A stretch of DNA of 64,000 bases from Bog-473 sp963777485 (lineage in GTDB: Bacteria > Actinomycetota > Acidimicrobiia > Acidimicrobiales > RAAP-2): NCBI GenBank assembly GCA_963777485.1, contig CAVZQP010000002.1:930001-994000 (forward strand), written 5' to 3'. Position numbers and translations under genes: made by a program. This document shows, one piece after another, positions 1-8,839 of the stretch (within the stretch, counting starts at the first letter, position 1; each line of letters opens with the position of its first letter). The notes under the pieces were generated by a model, which saw nothing but the letters and a program-made list of their open reading frames with translations, was not told the origin of the DNA and ran no database searches.

Positions 1-1
1 A

Positions 2-745
2 GGGATCCTCGCCCTCCCCGCGATCCGGCTGCGCGCGCTCTACATGGCGCTGGCCACGCTTGCTTTCGCTGTCCTGATGGACCAGCTCTTCTTCACCAAC
101 CCGTCCGTCCTCCCGAGCGGCTCCATGACTGTGGGACGGCCCGACATCTTCGGGATGCACTTCACCACCGACCGGGCCTTCATGGTGCTCGTCGCCATCG
201 TCTTCGCGCTCTGCCTGATCGGCGTGGGCGCACTGCGCCGGGGCCCGTTCGGGCGGCGCCTCGTCGCGATGAGCGACAGCCAGGCGGCCTGCGCCACCGT
301 GGGCATGAACATCATCCGGACCAGGCTCGTGGCGTTCGTGATCGCCGGCGGTATCGCCGGGCTCGCGGGCGCCCTCTACGGCGGCATGTCGCGGATCGAC
401 TCCTTCTCACAGTTCAGTTTCGTGAACAGCCTCGTACTGTTCGTCGCCGTCGCCCTTGCCGGCATCACCGTCCTCAGCGGCGCGGTGCAGGCCGGCCTCG
501 GCGTGGCCCTGCTGCCGCTCATCGCCACTCACATCCCGTCCTTCTCCGGCTTCACCTACGTCCTCTTCGGAGTCGGCATCATCGCCGTGGGGCGCAATCC
601 CTACGGGCTCGGCCTGGTCTACGCGCGGCTGGGTGAGTGGTGGGACGCCCGTCGCGCCACGCAGACAGGACGCGGGGTGCCCGGGAGCCCCCCGTCAGAA
701 GTCCCGGGCGGGCTGTACCGGCAGGAGGTGGGCTCGGTTGGCTGA
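2..745 (+). CDS. livM: Branched-chain amino-acid ABC transporter permease (LivM type), 5'-truncated
   Basis: Inner-membrane permease of a branched-chain amino-acid (or related amide/urea) ABC importer. The gene enters from the left edge: the frame is already open at base 2 and reads GILALPAIRLRALYMALATL, a stretch typical of the middle of LivM. About 247 C-terminal residues are present with several hydrophobic segments, including one near residues 60-80 of the visible part and others towards the C terminus. The EAA-like loop region common to this family lies around the GMNIIRTRLVAF stretch. Its end overlaps the next gene, so permease and ATPase are probably translationally coupled. The substrate cannot be told from this fragment. 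Confidence 0.88.
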   Translation, partial: GILALPAIRLRALYMALATLAFAVLMDQLFFTNPSVLPSGSMTVGRPDIFGMHFTTDRAFMVLVAIVFALCLIGVGALRRGPFGRRLVAMSDSQAACATVGMNIIRTRLVAFVIAGGIAGLAGALYGGMSRIDSFSQFSFVNSLVLFVAVALAGITVLSGAVQAGLGVALLPLIATHIPSFSGFTYVLFGVGIIAVGRNPYGLGLVYARLGEWWDARRATQTGRGVPGSPPSEVPGGLYRQEVGSVG

Positions 746-2288
746 AGCAGAGGGCTCCGTGCTCACGGTCAAGGAAGTCTCCGTGCGCTTCGGAGGCCTG
801 CAGGCGCTCGATGCCGTCACACTCGACGTCGCGCCAGGAGAGGTGCATGGGCTGATCGGTCCGAACGGCGCCGGGAAGACGACGTTGTTCAACGTCATCA
901 CCGGCCTGCAGCGCCCGACGAACGGCCAGGTGCTCCTGCGCGAGCAGGACGTGACGGGCTATCGGCCGCACAGGCGGGCCCGTCTGGGACTCGGACGGAC
1001 GTTTCAGCGCCTCGAGTTGTTCGGCACGCTGACCGCCCGCGACAACGTGCAGATGGCGGCAGAGGTGCAGCAGCACAAGCTCACCAGTGGGAGAACCCCG
1101 GCCGAGGAAGCGGAATACCAGCTGGCGCGCGTCGGGATCCTCCACGTGGCCGACGAGCCGAGCGACTCACTGCCGACGGGTCTCGCCCGTCTCGTCGAGA
1201 TGGCGCGCGCCCTGGCCACCTCGCCGTCGGTCCTGCTCCTCGATGAGCCGAGCTCCGGTCTCAACGCGGAGGAGACGCGGAGCGTCGGCGACGTCCTCGA
1301 TCAGCTTGCGTCCGAGGGCATGGGTGTCCTCCTGGTCGAGCACGACATGACGCTCGTGATGTCGATCTGCGCCCGGGTCGACGTGCTCGACAACGGGTCC
1401 GTCATCGCGCGCGGCGATCCCGCCGCGGTCCAGGCCGACCGCGGCGTGCAGGAGGCGTACCTCGGCGGGGACACGAAAGCGGAGACGCCTGCGCCGATCG
1501 CGGTCCGCGAGGAGGCCGATGTTCGTGACCTCAGCCGGGACGACGGCGAACCCGCCCGCGCCGACTCGCCGCCCCTCGCCCTCTCCGCGGTCGACGTGCG
1601 CGCCGGCTACGGCCGCATCGAGGTGCTGCACGGCATCTCGCTCGACGTTCGATCCGGCACCTCGATGGCGTTGCTCGGCCCCAATGGCGCGGGCAAGACG
1701 ACACTGCTCAACGCGATATCGGGACAGATCCCCTTGACGGCGGGCACGGTTGAGGTGTCGGGCCGTCCCCTCAAGAGGAACGCGACCGAGCATCTGGCGC
1801 GTGCGGGCGTGTGCATGATCCCCGAGGGCCGATCCATCTTTCCCAACCTCACCGTGTCGGAGAACCTTCTCATGTACACGTTCCGCCGGGCTGGCCTGAA
1901 GAGCGCCAAGGTGGAGGAGCAGGCCTTCGCGCGGTTCCCCGCGTTGGCGGACCGGCGCAAGCAGCTCGCCGGCACGTTGTCGGGTGGCGAGCAGCGGATG
2001 CTCGCCATGGCCCGGGCCATGACGACGGAGCCGCAGATCCTTCTGCTCGACGAGCTGTCGATGGGATTGGCACCGATCATCGTCGACCAGCTCTACGACG
2101 TCGTCGGACAGCTGGTCGCGTCGGAGGGGCTGACCATCGTGATGGTCGAGCAGTTCGTCCAGACGGCGCTGTCCATCGCGGACGACGCGGCCATCATGGT
2201 CAACGGATCGTTGGTCAAGCAGGGAAAACCTGCCGACATCCGATCCGAAGTGGTCAGCGCGTACCTCGGCGCCGAGACGCTCGCCTAG
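738..2288 (+). CDS. Fused LivG-LivF ATP-binding protein of a branched-chain amino-acid ABC transporter
   Basis: A single 516-residue protein carries two complete ABC ATPase domains, so both nucleotide-binding subunits of the importer are one polypeptide. The start is TTG 738, preceded by GGAGG at 724-728 and overlapping the permease end by 8 bp. Domain 1 (about residues 8-240, LivG-like) has Walker A GPNGAGKT at 41-48 and Walker B VLLLDEPSSGLN. Its signature loop is the degenerate LPTGLARLVE rather than LSGGQ. Domain 2 (about 285-516, LivF-like) has Walker A near residue 313, the canonical LSGGEQRML and ILLLDELSMGLAP. An acidic linker of about 45 residues joins them. Most bacteria encode LivG and LivF separately. 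The asymmetric signature loops suggest the two ATP sites may not be equivalent. Confidence 0.92.
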   Translation: MAEAEGSVLTVKEVSVRFGGLQALDAVTLDVAPGEVHGLIGPNGAGKTTLFNVITGLQRPTNGQVLLREQDVTGYRPHRRARLGLGRTFQRLELFGTLTARDNVQMAAEVQQHKLTSGRTPAEEAEYQLARVGILHVADEPSDSLPTGLARLVEMARALATSPSVLLLDEPSSGLNAEETRSVGDVLDQLASEGMGVLLVEHDMTLVMSICARVDVLDNGSVIARGDPAAVQADRGVQEAYLGGDTKAETPAPIAVREEADVRDLSRDDGEPARADSPPLALSAVDVRAGYGRIEVLHGISLDVRSGTSMALLGPNGAGKTTLLNAISGQIPLTAGTVEVSGRPLKRNATEHLARAGVCMIPEGRSIFPNLTVSENLLMYTFRRAGLKSAKVEEQAFARFPALADRRKQLAGTLSGGEQRMLAMARAMTTEPQILLLDELSMGLAPIIVDQLYDVVGQLVASEGLTIVMVEQFVQTALSIADDAAIMVNGSLVKQGKPADIRSEVVSAYLGAETLA

Positions 2289-2297
2289 AGCTGTCGC

Positions 2298-4844
2298 TCA
2301 GGCCTCGTCGGCCAGCACCACGTCGACCCGGAAAGCCTCGTCTTCCTGCGTCACGAAGTCGTCCACCCCGCCGGCATCGACGATGTCGTTGCGCGCCGCC
2401 TCGACGTCGAGGAGGACCGCGGGTGGCGCGGTCACCGTGAGGGTCGCGACGCGGGCCCGCATGGAGCGCTTGTGCGACGTCTTCTCGCGCCGGATGACGC
2501 CGAGTACCTCGGCCGCCACGTCGAGAACGGCGGGCTCGGCGCCGGCGTGCGGCCCCACCTCGGCCACTGTCGGCCAGGGCGCCCGGTGCACCGAGCCCAC
2601 CTGCCACCAGCTCCACACCTCTTCCGTCACGAACGGGAGGAAGGGTGCGAAGAGGCGGAGCAGGGCGGACAGCGCGATGGCCAGGGTGGCCCGCGCCGAG
2701 TCGGCCCCACCGGCCGAGCCCTCCCCGTAGGCGCGGGTCTTGACGAGTTCGACGTAGTCGTCGCAGAAGGACCAGAAGAAGCCTTCCGTCAGCTCGAGTG
2801 CGCGGGCGTAGTCGAAGCCATCGTGCGCCGCGGTGGCGCCGTCGACCAGACCCGCCAGCTCGGCGAGCAGCGCCACGTCGAGGGCGTCGTGGACCGCGTC
2901 GAGCCCGGGGACCGGCCCGTCACCGAGCCGTCCGAGCGCGAACTTCGACGCGTTGAGGATCTTGATGGCCAGGCGCCGGCCGATCTTCATGACCCCTTCG
3001 TCGAGTGCGGTGTCGGTCCCGGGCCGGCCGTTGCAGGCCCAGTAGCGCACCGCATCGGAGCCGTACTGTTCGAGCAGTGCCATGGGCGTGACGACGTTGC
3101 CCTTCGACTTGGACATCTTCTTGCGGTCCGGGTCGAGGATCCACCCGTTGATGGTGGTGTGCTTCCACGGCATCTCGTCGTGCTCGAGGTGCGACCGCAG
3201 CAGGGTGGCGAAGAGCCAGGTGCGGATGATCTCGGGGCCCTGCGGCCGCAGGTCCATGGGGAAGGTGGCGGCGAAGAGGTCCGGGTCGTCCTCCCAGCCG
3301 CAGACGATCTGCGGAGTGACCGACGACGTGGCCCAGGTGTCCATGATGTCGGGATCGCCCACGAAGCCGCTGGGTTTGCCCCTTTGGTCCTCGATGTAAC
3401 CCTCGGGCACGTCGGTCGTCGGGTCGACGGGCAGGCGCGCCTCGTCGGGGACCAGCGGAGCGTCGTGGTCGGGCTCGCCGTCAGCGCCGAGCGGGTACCA
3501 CAGCGGGATCGGCACGCCGAAAAAGCGCTGCCGGCTCACCAGCCAGTCCCCGTTGAGCCCGTTCACCCAGTCGTCGAAGCGGACCTTCATGTAGGGCGGG
3601 TGCCAGTCGAGCTCGTTGGCCCGCTCGAGGAGCCGCCGCCGGAGCGCGTCGTCCCGTCCGCCGTTGCGAATGAACCACTGACGGCTCGTCACGATCTCGA
3701 GCGGGCGGTCGCCCTTCTCGTAGAACTTCACCGGATGGGTGATCTGGCGTGGATCGCCGACCATCTCCCCCGAGGCGGCCAGCATCTCGACCGTCGCCTT
3801 CTGCGCCTGCTTGACGGTGCGCCCCGCGATGGCGCGCCAGGCCTCACCGTCGGGCACGCCGGGAGGCGGCGTCTCTGCGATGCGGCCGTTGCGCAGGATG
3901 ATCGAGCGCATGGGCAGGTTCAGCTCGCGCCACCAGGTGACGTCGGTGATGTCGCCGAACGTGCAGATCATCGCGATGCCCGACCCCTTGTCGGGCTCGG
4001 CCAAGTGGTGGGCGAGGACGGGCACCTCGACGCCGAAGAGCGGCGTGTGCACCGTCGTCCCGAACCGCGCTTGGTAGCGCTCGTCGTCGGGGTGAGCGAC
4101 CAGGGCCACGCAGGCGGCCACGAGCTCGGGCCGGGTCGTCTCGATCTCGATGTCGTCGAAGCGGAGGCGGTGGTACGCACCCTGCTGCTCCTTGTCCTCC
4201 ATTTCGGCCTGGGCGACGGCGGTCTGGTAGTCGACGTCCCACATGGTGGGCGCCTCGGAGGAGTAGGCCTCGCCGCGGGACAGGTTGTGGAGGAACATCC
4301 GCTGGCTCGTGCGTCGGGCACGGTCGCCGATGGTGGCGTAGGTCCGTTGCCAGTCGACCGACAGCCCGACGCGCCGCCAGAGCTCCTCGAAGGCCTGCTC
4401 GTCCTCGGCAGTGAGGCGTTCGCAGAGCTCGATGAAGTTGGGCCGGCTGACCGGGATGTCGTCCTTGCCGGGCTCGTCGGGGAGCCGGAAGTCCGGGTCG
4501 TAGGGGAGTGACGGGTCGCAGGTCACGCCGAAGTAGGTCTGGACACGGCGCTCCGTGGGCAGGCCGTTGTCGTCCCAGCCCATCGGGTAGAAGAGGTTCC
4601 ATCCCCGCATGCGGCGGTAGCGGGCGATGGCGTCGGTCTGGACGTAGCCGAAGACCGAGCCCATGTGGAGCGAGCCGGAGACCGTCGGCGGCGGCGTGTC
4701 GATCGAGAAGACGTCCGATCGCGAGGTGGAAGGGTCGAAGCGGTAGGTGCCATCGTCCTCCCAGGCTGGGGCCCAGAGCTCCTCGAGGCCGTCGAGGGAC
4801 GGCTTCTCGGGGACGCGGGGCGAGCCGTTCGGAGGGTTCGACAT
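2298..4844 (-). CDS. valS: Valyl-tRNA synthetase
   Basis: Charges tRNA-Val with valine in the cytoplasm. The protein is 848 residues. The class I HIGH-type motif appears as LHMGS at about residues 59-63, and KMSKS lies near residue 580 (DRKKMSKSKGN). The insert contains GSGIAMICTFGDITDV, which resembles the archaeal-type ValRS editing region more than the common bacterial form (which has KITPAHD there). The C terminus ends soon after the anticodon-binding region, without an obvious long coiled-coil arm. It is convergent with the liv operon and divergent from cysS, with 20 bp between start codons. The archaeal resemblance was judged by eye, so lateral origin is inference. Confidence 0.95.
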   Translation of the reverse strand: MSNPPNGSPRVPEKPSLDGLEELWAPAWEDDGTYRFDPSTSRSDVFSIDTPPPTVSGSLHMGSVFGYVQTDAIARYRRMRGWNLFYPMGWDDNGLPTERRVQTYFGVTCDPSLPYDPDFRLPDEPGKDDIPVSRPNFIELCERLTAEDEQAFEELWRRVGLSVDWQRTYATIGDRARRTSQRMFLHNLSRGEAYSSEAPTMWDVDYQTAVAQAEMEDKEQQGAYHRLRFDDIEIETTRPELVAACVALVAHPDDERYQARFGTTVHTPLFGVEVPVLAHHLAEPDKGSGIAMICTFGDITDVTWWRELNLPMRSIILRNGRIAETPPPGVPDGEAWRAIAGRTVKQAQKATVEMLAASGEMVGDPRQITHPVKFYEKGDRPLEIVTSRQWFIRNGGRDDALRRRLLERANELDWHPPYMKVRFDDWVNGLNGDWLVSRQRFFGVPIPLWYPLGADGEPDHDAPLVPDEARLPVDPTTDVPEGYIEDQRGKPSGFVGDPDIMDTWATSSVTPQIVCGWEDDPDLFAATFPMDLRPQGPEIIRTWLFATLLRSHLEHDEMPWKHTTINGWILDPDRKKMSKSKGNVVTPMALLEQYGSDAVRYWACNGRPGTDTALDEGVMKIGRRLAIKILNASKFALGRLGDGPVPGLDAVHDALDVALLAELAGLVDGATAAHDGFDYARALELTEGFFWSFCDDYVELVKTRAYGEGSAGGADSARATLAIALSALLRLFAPFLPFVTEEVWSWWQVGSVHRAPWPTVAEVGPHAGAEPAVLDVAAEVLGVIRREKTSHKRSMRARVATLTVTAPPAVLLDVEAARNDIVDAGGVDDFVTQEDEAFRVDVVLADEA

Positions 4845-4864
4845 GATCGGGTTACCGTACCTGG
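4845..4864. promoter_or_regulatory. Overlapping bidirectional promoter of valS and cysS
   Basis: Only 20 bp separate the two start codons. On the + strand TACCGT (4853-4858) is followed by exactly 6 nt and the cysS ATG, the geometry of a -10 element with transcription starting on the A of ATG. On the - strand TACGGT (complement of 4854-4859) places a start point about 3 nt before the valS ATG. The two TANNNT hexamers overlap by five bases. No Shine-Dalgarno sequence fits in this space. Positions are seen; promoter function is inferred. Confidence 0.6.
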
Positions 4865-6262
4865 ATGCTGCACCTGCACGACACCGCCACGGGCACGGTC
4901 CGGCCCTTCGAGCAACGCTCGCAGGGGCATGTGTCGATGTACGTCTGCGGTCCGACCGTCTACGACCTCCCGCACATCGGGCACGGCCGCTACAACCTCG
5001 TCTTCGACATCCTGCGCCGCTATCTGCTCTTCGGCGCCCAGGCCGTGCAATACGTGTCGAACATCACCGACGTCGACGACAACATCATCAAGCGGGCCAA
5101 CGAGCAGGGGCGCAGCGAGCCCGAGGTGGCGCACGAGTTCGAGGAGCGGTGGTGGGAGGCCATGGACGGGCTCGACGTGCTGCGACCGGACGACTCGCCG
5201 CACGCCACCGCGTACATCTCCGACATGGTCGCCCTGGTCGCCGACCTCCTCGCGAGCGGGAAGGCCTACGAGACCTCCGACGGGGTCTACCTCGACGTGA
5301 GCCAGGTCGACGGGTACGGGCTTCTGGCGCGGCAGAGCCTCGACTCGCTGCGGGCGGGAGCCAGGGTGGAGGAGAACGAGGAGAAGCGTTCGCCGCTCGA
5401 CTTCGCCGTGTGGAAGAAGGCGAAGGAAGGCGAGCCGTCGTGGAAGGCGCCGTGGGGGGATGGACGACCGGGCTGGCACACCGAGTGTGTGGTCATGTCG
5501 CTCGACTTGTTGGGCGACGGGTTCGACCTGCACGGCGGCGGGCGCGACCTGGCCTTTCCCCACCACGAGAACGAGAGAGCGCAGGCCGTGGCGGAGGGGC
5601 GTCCGTTCGCCCGTCACTGGGTGCACAACGGCTGGGTCGAGGTCGAGGGGACGAAGATGTCCAAGTCCCTCGGCAACTTCACCTCGTTGACGGACCTGCT
5701 GAGCCGCGTCGACGGCCGCGCGTACCGCGTGCTGGTGCTGCGGGCGCACTACCGCTCGCCGATCGAGGTGACGCCGGACACCGTTGCTGACGCCGAGAAG
5801 GCGCTCGAACGGCTCGACGCGTTGGCGCGGCGCTTCGGTCTGCCCGACCTGCTCGCGCGCAGCGAGCGCGGCTATGTCGTCGTAGGAGAGGGCGATGCGA
5901 CGAATATCGACGCGGGCGCGTTGGCAGCGTTCCGGGATCGCATGGACGACGACATGGACACGCCGGGCGCCCTGGCCGGGATCTTCGAGTTAGTGAGTCG
6001 AGCGAACTCCGCGGCGGACGCCGATGACGAGGCGGGCGCGGCCGAGCTGGCCCACTCCGCGGCCGTGTTGTTGGCGGCGCTGGGCGTGTCCCTCCGGGTC
6101 GAGTCGGCCGAAATCGACGAGGCGGCAGCCCATCTGGTGGCCGCACGAGACGAGGCGCGAGCGGCCAAGGACTTCGCCCGCGCCGATGCGTTGCGTGACG
6201 AGCTGGTCGCCCTGGGCTGGACGGTGGAGGACACGCCGTCGGGGACGGCAATCCGGCGGTAG
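4865..6262 (+). CDS. cysS: Cysteinyl-tRNA synthetase
   Basis: Charges tRNA-Cys. The protein is 465 residues, the normal length. HIGH is at residues 37-40 (DLPHIGH), with the zinc-ligand cysteine at position 28 just before it (YVCGPTVYD). The WHTECV segment and the HHENE stretch around residues 230-240 supply further zinc and cysteine-binding residues. KMSKS lies near residue 265 (GTKMSKSLGNF). The start at ATG 4865 has no ribosome-binding site but sits 6 nt after a TANNNT hexamer, so the mRNA is probably leaderless. MshC, the mycothiol ligase paralogue, was considered, but the full-length C-terminal DALR-like region favours CysS. Confidence 0.95.
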   Translation: MLHLHDTATGTVRPFEQRSQGHVSMYVCGPTVYDLPHIGHGRYNLVFDILRRYLLFGAQAVQYVSNITDVDDNIIKRANEQGRSEPEVAHEFEERWWEAMDGLDVLRPDDSPHATAYISDMVALVADLLASGKAYETSDGVYLDVSQVDGYGLLARQSLDSLRAGARVEENEEKRSPLDFAVWKKAKEGEPSWKAPWGDGRPGWHTECVVMSLDLLGDGFDLHGGGRDLAFPHHENERAQAVAEGRPFARHWVHNGWVEVEGTKMSKSLGNFTSLTDLLSRVDGRAYRVLVLRAHYRSPIEVTPDTVADAEKALERLDALARRFGLPDLLARSERGYVVVGEGDATNIDAGALAAFRDRMDDDMDTPGALAGIFELVSRANSAADADDEAGAAELAHSAAVLLAALGVSLRVESAEIDEAAAHLVAARDEARAAKDFARADALRDELVALGWTVEDTPSGTAIRR

Positions 6263-6337
6263 CCGGGGACCTCGGGCGAAGGAACGCCCAGGCCAGGTGG
6301 GTGAGAACGGGAGTGTCTGGACCGTGACCGCACGGTA

Positions 6338-6355
6338 GGTTACTGTGTAGTAACC
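6338..6355. promoter_or_regulatory. Perfect inverted repeat, probable operator upstream of the acyl-CoA dehydrogenase
   Basis: GGTTACTGTGTAGTAACC is a perfect 7-bp inverted repeat with a 4-bp spacer, 117 bp upstream of the acyl-CoA dehydrogenase start. TACTGT inside it (6341-6346) could serve as a -10 element, so a bound repressor would block transcription. The size suits a TetR- or GntR-type fatty-acid regulator. The cognate protein is not identifiable here. A looser GTAAC/GTTAC pair with a longer spacer follows at about 6375-6404. Confidence 0.5.
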
Positions 6356-6471
6356 GAGGAGCACGGGGTGACGGTAACGCTCGCACGGGCGAAGTTCGTC
6401 GTTACGCCGAGGTTCCTCTACTGCCGACAGTGACCGGCACGAGGCCGGATCCGCCAAGGAGGGCGCAGGCC

Positions 6472-7686
6472 ATGTCCGACTACTCGCTCGAACTGAACGA
6501 GGACCAGATCCAGATCACCAAATGGGTGCACGAGTTCGCCGAGAACGTCGTGCGGCCGGCCGGACCCGAGTGGGACGAGCGTGAGGAGACGCCCTGGCCC
6601 GTGATCGAGGAGGCGGCCAAGATCGGCCTGTACTCCTTCGACTTCATCGCGCAGGCGTTCTCCGACCCGACCGGGCTCCTGATGTGCCTCGTGAACGAGG
6701 AGATGAGTTGGGGTGACGCCGGCATCGCGCTGGCGATCTTCGGCTCGACGCTGGCGGTGGCGGGGATCTTCGCCAACGGCACGCCGGAGCAGATCGGCGA
6801 GTGGATCCCGCAGTGCTTCGGGACGCCCGAGGACATCAAGCTGGCGGCGTTCGGCGTGTCCGAGCCGGACGCCGGGTCGGATGTGTCGTCCCTGAAGTCG
6901 CGTGCGGTGTACGACGAGGCGAAGGACGAGTGGGTGCTCAACGGCACCAAGACCTGGATCACGAACGGTGGCATCGCGAACACGCACGTGTTGGTGCTGT
7001 CGGTCGACCCCGACCTCGGGTCGAGGGGGCAGGCCTCGTTCGTGGTGCCCGAGGGGACACCCGGGATCTCGCAGGGCCAGAAGTTCAAGAAGATGGGCAT
7101 CCGCGCCTCGCACACCGCCGAGGTCATCCTCGACGACTGCCGGGTGCCGGGTCGCTGCCTGCTCGGCGGCAAGGAGAAGCTCGACGAGCGCCTGGCCCGG
7201 GCGAAGGAAGGGAAGAAGACCTCGACCCAGGCCGCGATGGCGACCTTCGAGGCGTCCCGGCCGATCGTCGGTGCACAGGCGGTCGGGATCGCCCGCGCCG
7301 CCTACGAGTTCGCACTGGACTACGCCAAGGAGCGCAGGCAGTTCGGCCGGGCCATCATCGAGAACCAGGCCATCGCGTTCAAGCTGGCTGACATGAAGAT
7401 GCACACCGACGCGTCCCGTCTGTTGGTGCATCGTGCGGCGAACATGGCGTCGACCGGCAAGAAGTTCGAGAACGGCGAGGGCTCGATGTCGAAGCTCTAT
7501 GCCGGTGAGAACGCGGTCTGGGTGACCGAGCAGGCGATCCAGATCCTCGGTGGCTACGGCTACGTCCGCGAGAACCCCGTCGAGCAGTGGCACCGCGACT
7601 CGAAGATCTACACGATCTTCGAGGGGACCTCAGAGGTGCAGCGGCTCGTGATCAGCCGGGCGATCAGCGGCATTCACATCAACTGA
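6472..7686 (+). CDS. Acyl-CoA dehydrogenase
   Basis: FAD-dependent alpha,beta-dehydrogenation of an acyl-CoA, passing electrons to electron-transfer flavoprotein. The chosen start is ATG 6472, preceded by AAGGAGG at about 6456-6462; an in-frame upstream start at 6430 lacks this site. The protein is 404 residues. The FAD/substrate-binding stretch AFGVSEPDAGSDVSSLKS lies near residues 125-142. The YVRENPVEQWHRDSKIY segment and the C-terminal IFEGTSEVQRLVI carry the likely catalytic glutamate near residue 383. The gene stands alone and is probably controlled by the inverted repeat at 6338-6355. Chain-length specificity is not readable. Confidence 0.93.
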   Translation: MSDYSLELNEDQIQITKWVHEFAENVVRPAGPEWDEREETPWPVIEEAAKIGLYSFDFIAQAFSDPTGLLMCLVNEEMSWGDAGIALAIFGSTLAVAGIFANGTPEQIGEWIPQCFGTPEDIKLAAFGVSEPDAGSDVSSLKSRAVYDEAKDEWVLNGTKTWITNGGIANTHVLVLSVDPDLGSRGQASFVVPEGTPGISQGQKFKKMGIRASHTAEVILDDCRVPGRCLLGGKEKLDERLARAKEGKKTSTQAAMATFEASRPIVGAQAVGIARAAYEFALDYAKERRQFGRAIIENQAIAFKLADMKMHTDASRLLVHRAANMASTGKKFENGEGSMSKLYAGENAVWVTEQAIQILGGYGYVRENPVEQWHRDSKIYTIFEGTSEVQRLVISRAISGIHIN

Positions 7687-7693
7687 CCTAGCC

Positions 7694-7709
7694 GGGCGGA
7701 CACCCGCCC
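7694..7709 (+). terminator. Hairpin downstream of the acyl-CoA dehydrogenase
   Basis: GGGCGG-ACAC-CCGCCC forms a perfect 6-bp GC stem with a 4-nt loop, 7 bp after the stop codon. There is no following T-tract, which is common in actinobacteria. Function is inferred from position. Confidence 0.45.
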
Positions 7710-7842
7710 ACGAGCCATCGCTGCCGCCGCCGCGCGTCCACTTGCTCATCGGGCCCGAGCGTGGGGAGGTGCGTCCCGTTGGCAACGGCGCGATGCTGGT
7801 ACCGGATCTTGTCCTGCCGTGTTGACGTCGAGGGGAGAGCCA

Positions 7843-8736
7843 ATGGCCCCAGCGAAAGAGCCGGTCGCATTCTTGGGCATGGGCACGATGGGACGTGCAA
7901 TGGCAGCGACCGCCTTGCGTGCTGGCGTGCCGACAGTGGTGTGGAACCGCGACCCGCGCCCAGCCCAGGAGCTGGGCGAGCTCGGTGCCTCGGTTGCCGC
8001 GACCCCCGCCGACGCCGCGCGACGAGCGGACATCGTTGTCACGATGGTCACGGACGCAGACGTGGTCATGGCGATCGCCACGGACCAGGGCCTGCTCGAT
8101 GCGCTCGCACCCGGTTCGGTCTGGGTCCAGATGAGCACGATCGGCGTGGATGGCATCGAACGGGTGAAGTCGTTGGTGGAGACCGGGCGCACCGATGTGA
8201 CCCTGGTTGACGCACCCGTCTCGGGGAGCAAGGGCCCGGCGGAAAACGGCGAGCTGACGATCTTCGCGTCGGGTCCCGACGGGGTCCGCTCGCGTCTCGC
8301 TCCTCTCTTCGAGGCGCTGGGTCAGCGCACGTTCTGGGTCGGTCCGGTCGGGGCCGGGTCGAGGCTGAAGCTGGTGGCCAACGCCTGGCTCGCATTGGCG
8401 GCCGAGGCCGTGAACACATCGTTGGCGCTCGCCGTTCGGTTGGGCTTGGACGCCGAGACCGTCATGAACGGGTTGCATGGCAGCCCGCTCGTGTCGCCAT
8501 GGCAAGCGGCCAAGCTGCCTCGAATCGCCACGGGCGACTACTCGGTGCAGTTCGCCCTGTCGCTCGCGCTCAAGGACGTGCACCTCGCCCTCGACGCGGC
8601 CGGCGACGAGCGGTTCCGCGCCCTGCGGTGCCTGGCTGACGAGTGGCAAGAAGTCGTAGGGCTCGGGCTGGGCGACGAGGACCTGACGGTCGTGACCCAA
8701 GCGCTGGCGGACACGGGAGGTGCCGACCGGTCCTGA
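7843..8736 (+). CDS. NAD(P)-dependent oxidoreductase of the 3-hydroxyisobutyrate dehydrogenase family
   Basis: Beta-hydroxyacid dehydrogenase fold, 297 residues. The N-terminal Rossmann motif is VAFLGMGTMGRAM (about residues 8-20). The substrate-binding DAPVSGSKGPAENGEL stretch is near residue 125, and the conserved catalytic lysine is in GSRLKLVANAWL near residue 176. The start at ATG 7843 is preceded by GAGGGGAG; a GTG at 7819 is less likely. The family reduces or oxidises small beta-hydroxyacids or, in the imine-reductase and glyoxylate-reductase subfamilies, related substrates. The neighbouring acyl-CoA dehydrogenase would fit valine or branched-chain catabolism, but the two genes are separated by a hairpin and 156 bp. 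Confidence 0.88.
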   Translation: MAPAKEPVAFLGMGTMGRAMAATALRAGVPTVVWNRDPRPAQELGELGASVAATPADAARRADIVVTMVTDADVVMAIATDQGLLDALAPGSVWVQMSTIGVDGIERVKSLVETGRTDVTLVDAPVSGSKGPAENGELTIFASGPDGVRSRLAPLFEALGQRTFWVGPVGAGSRLKLVANAWLALAAEAVNTSLALAVRLGLDAETVMNGLHGSPLVSPWQAAKLPRIATGDYSVQFALSLALKDVHLALDAAGDERFRALRCLADEWQEVVGLGLGDEDLTVVTQALADTGGADRS

Positions 8737-8839
8737 CCGAGACGCGGGCGAGCCGGCACTTTGTGCACAAGCTGTTCCGGCGCTCGGCGGCGTTCGCTCG
8801 AATAGATTCCGGATCGGGACCGAGATGGAATAGAGCGAC

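Noticed and set aside
2472..4511. Long open frame on the + strand opposite valS
   Set aside because: High-GC antisense shadow; composition dominated by Arg, Gly, Val and His with no conserved motif, whereas valS on the other strand has all class I motifs.
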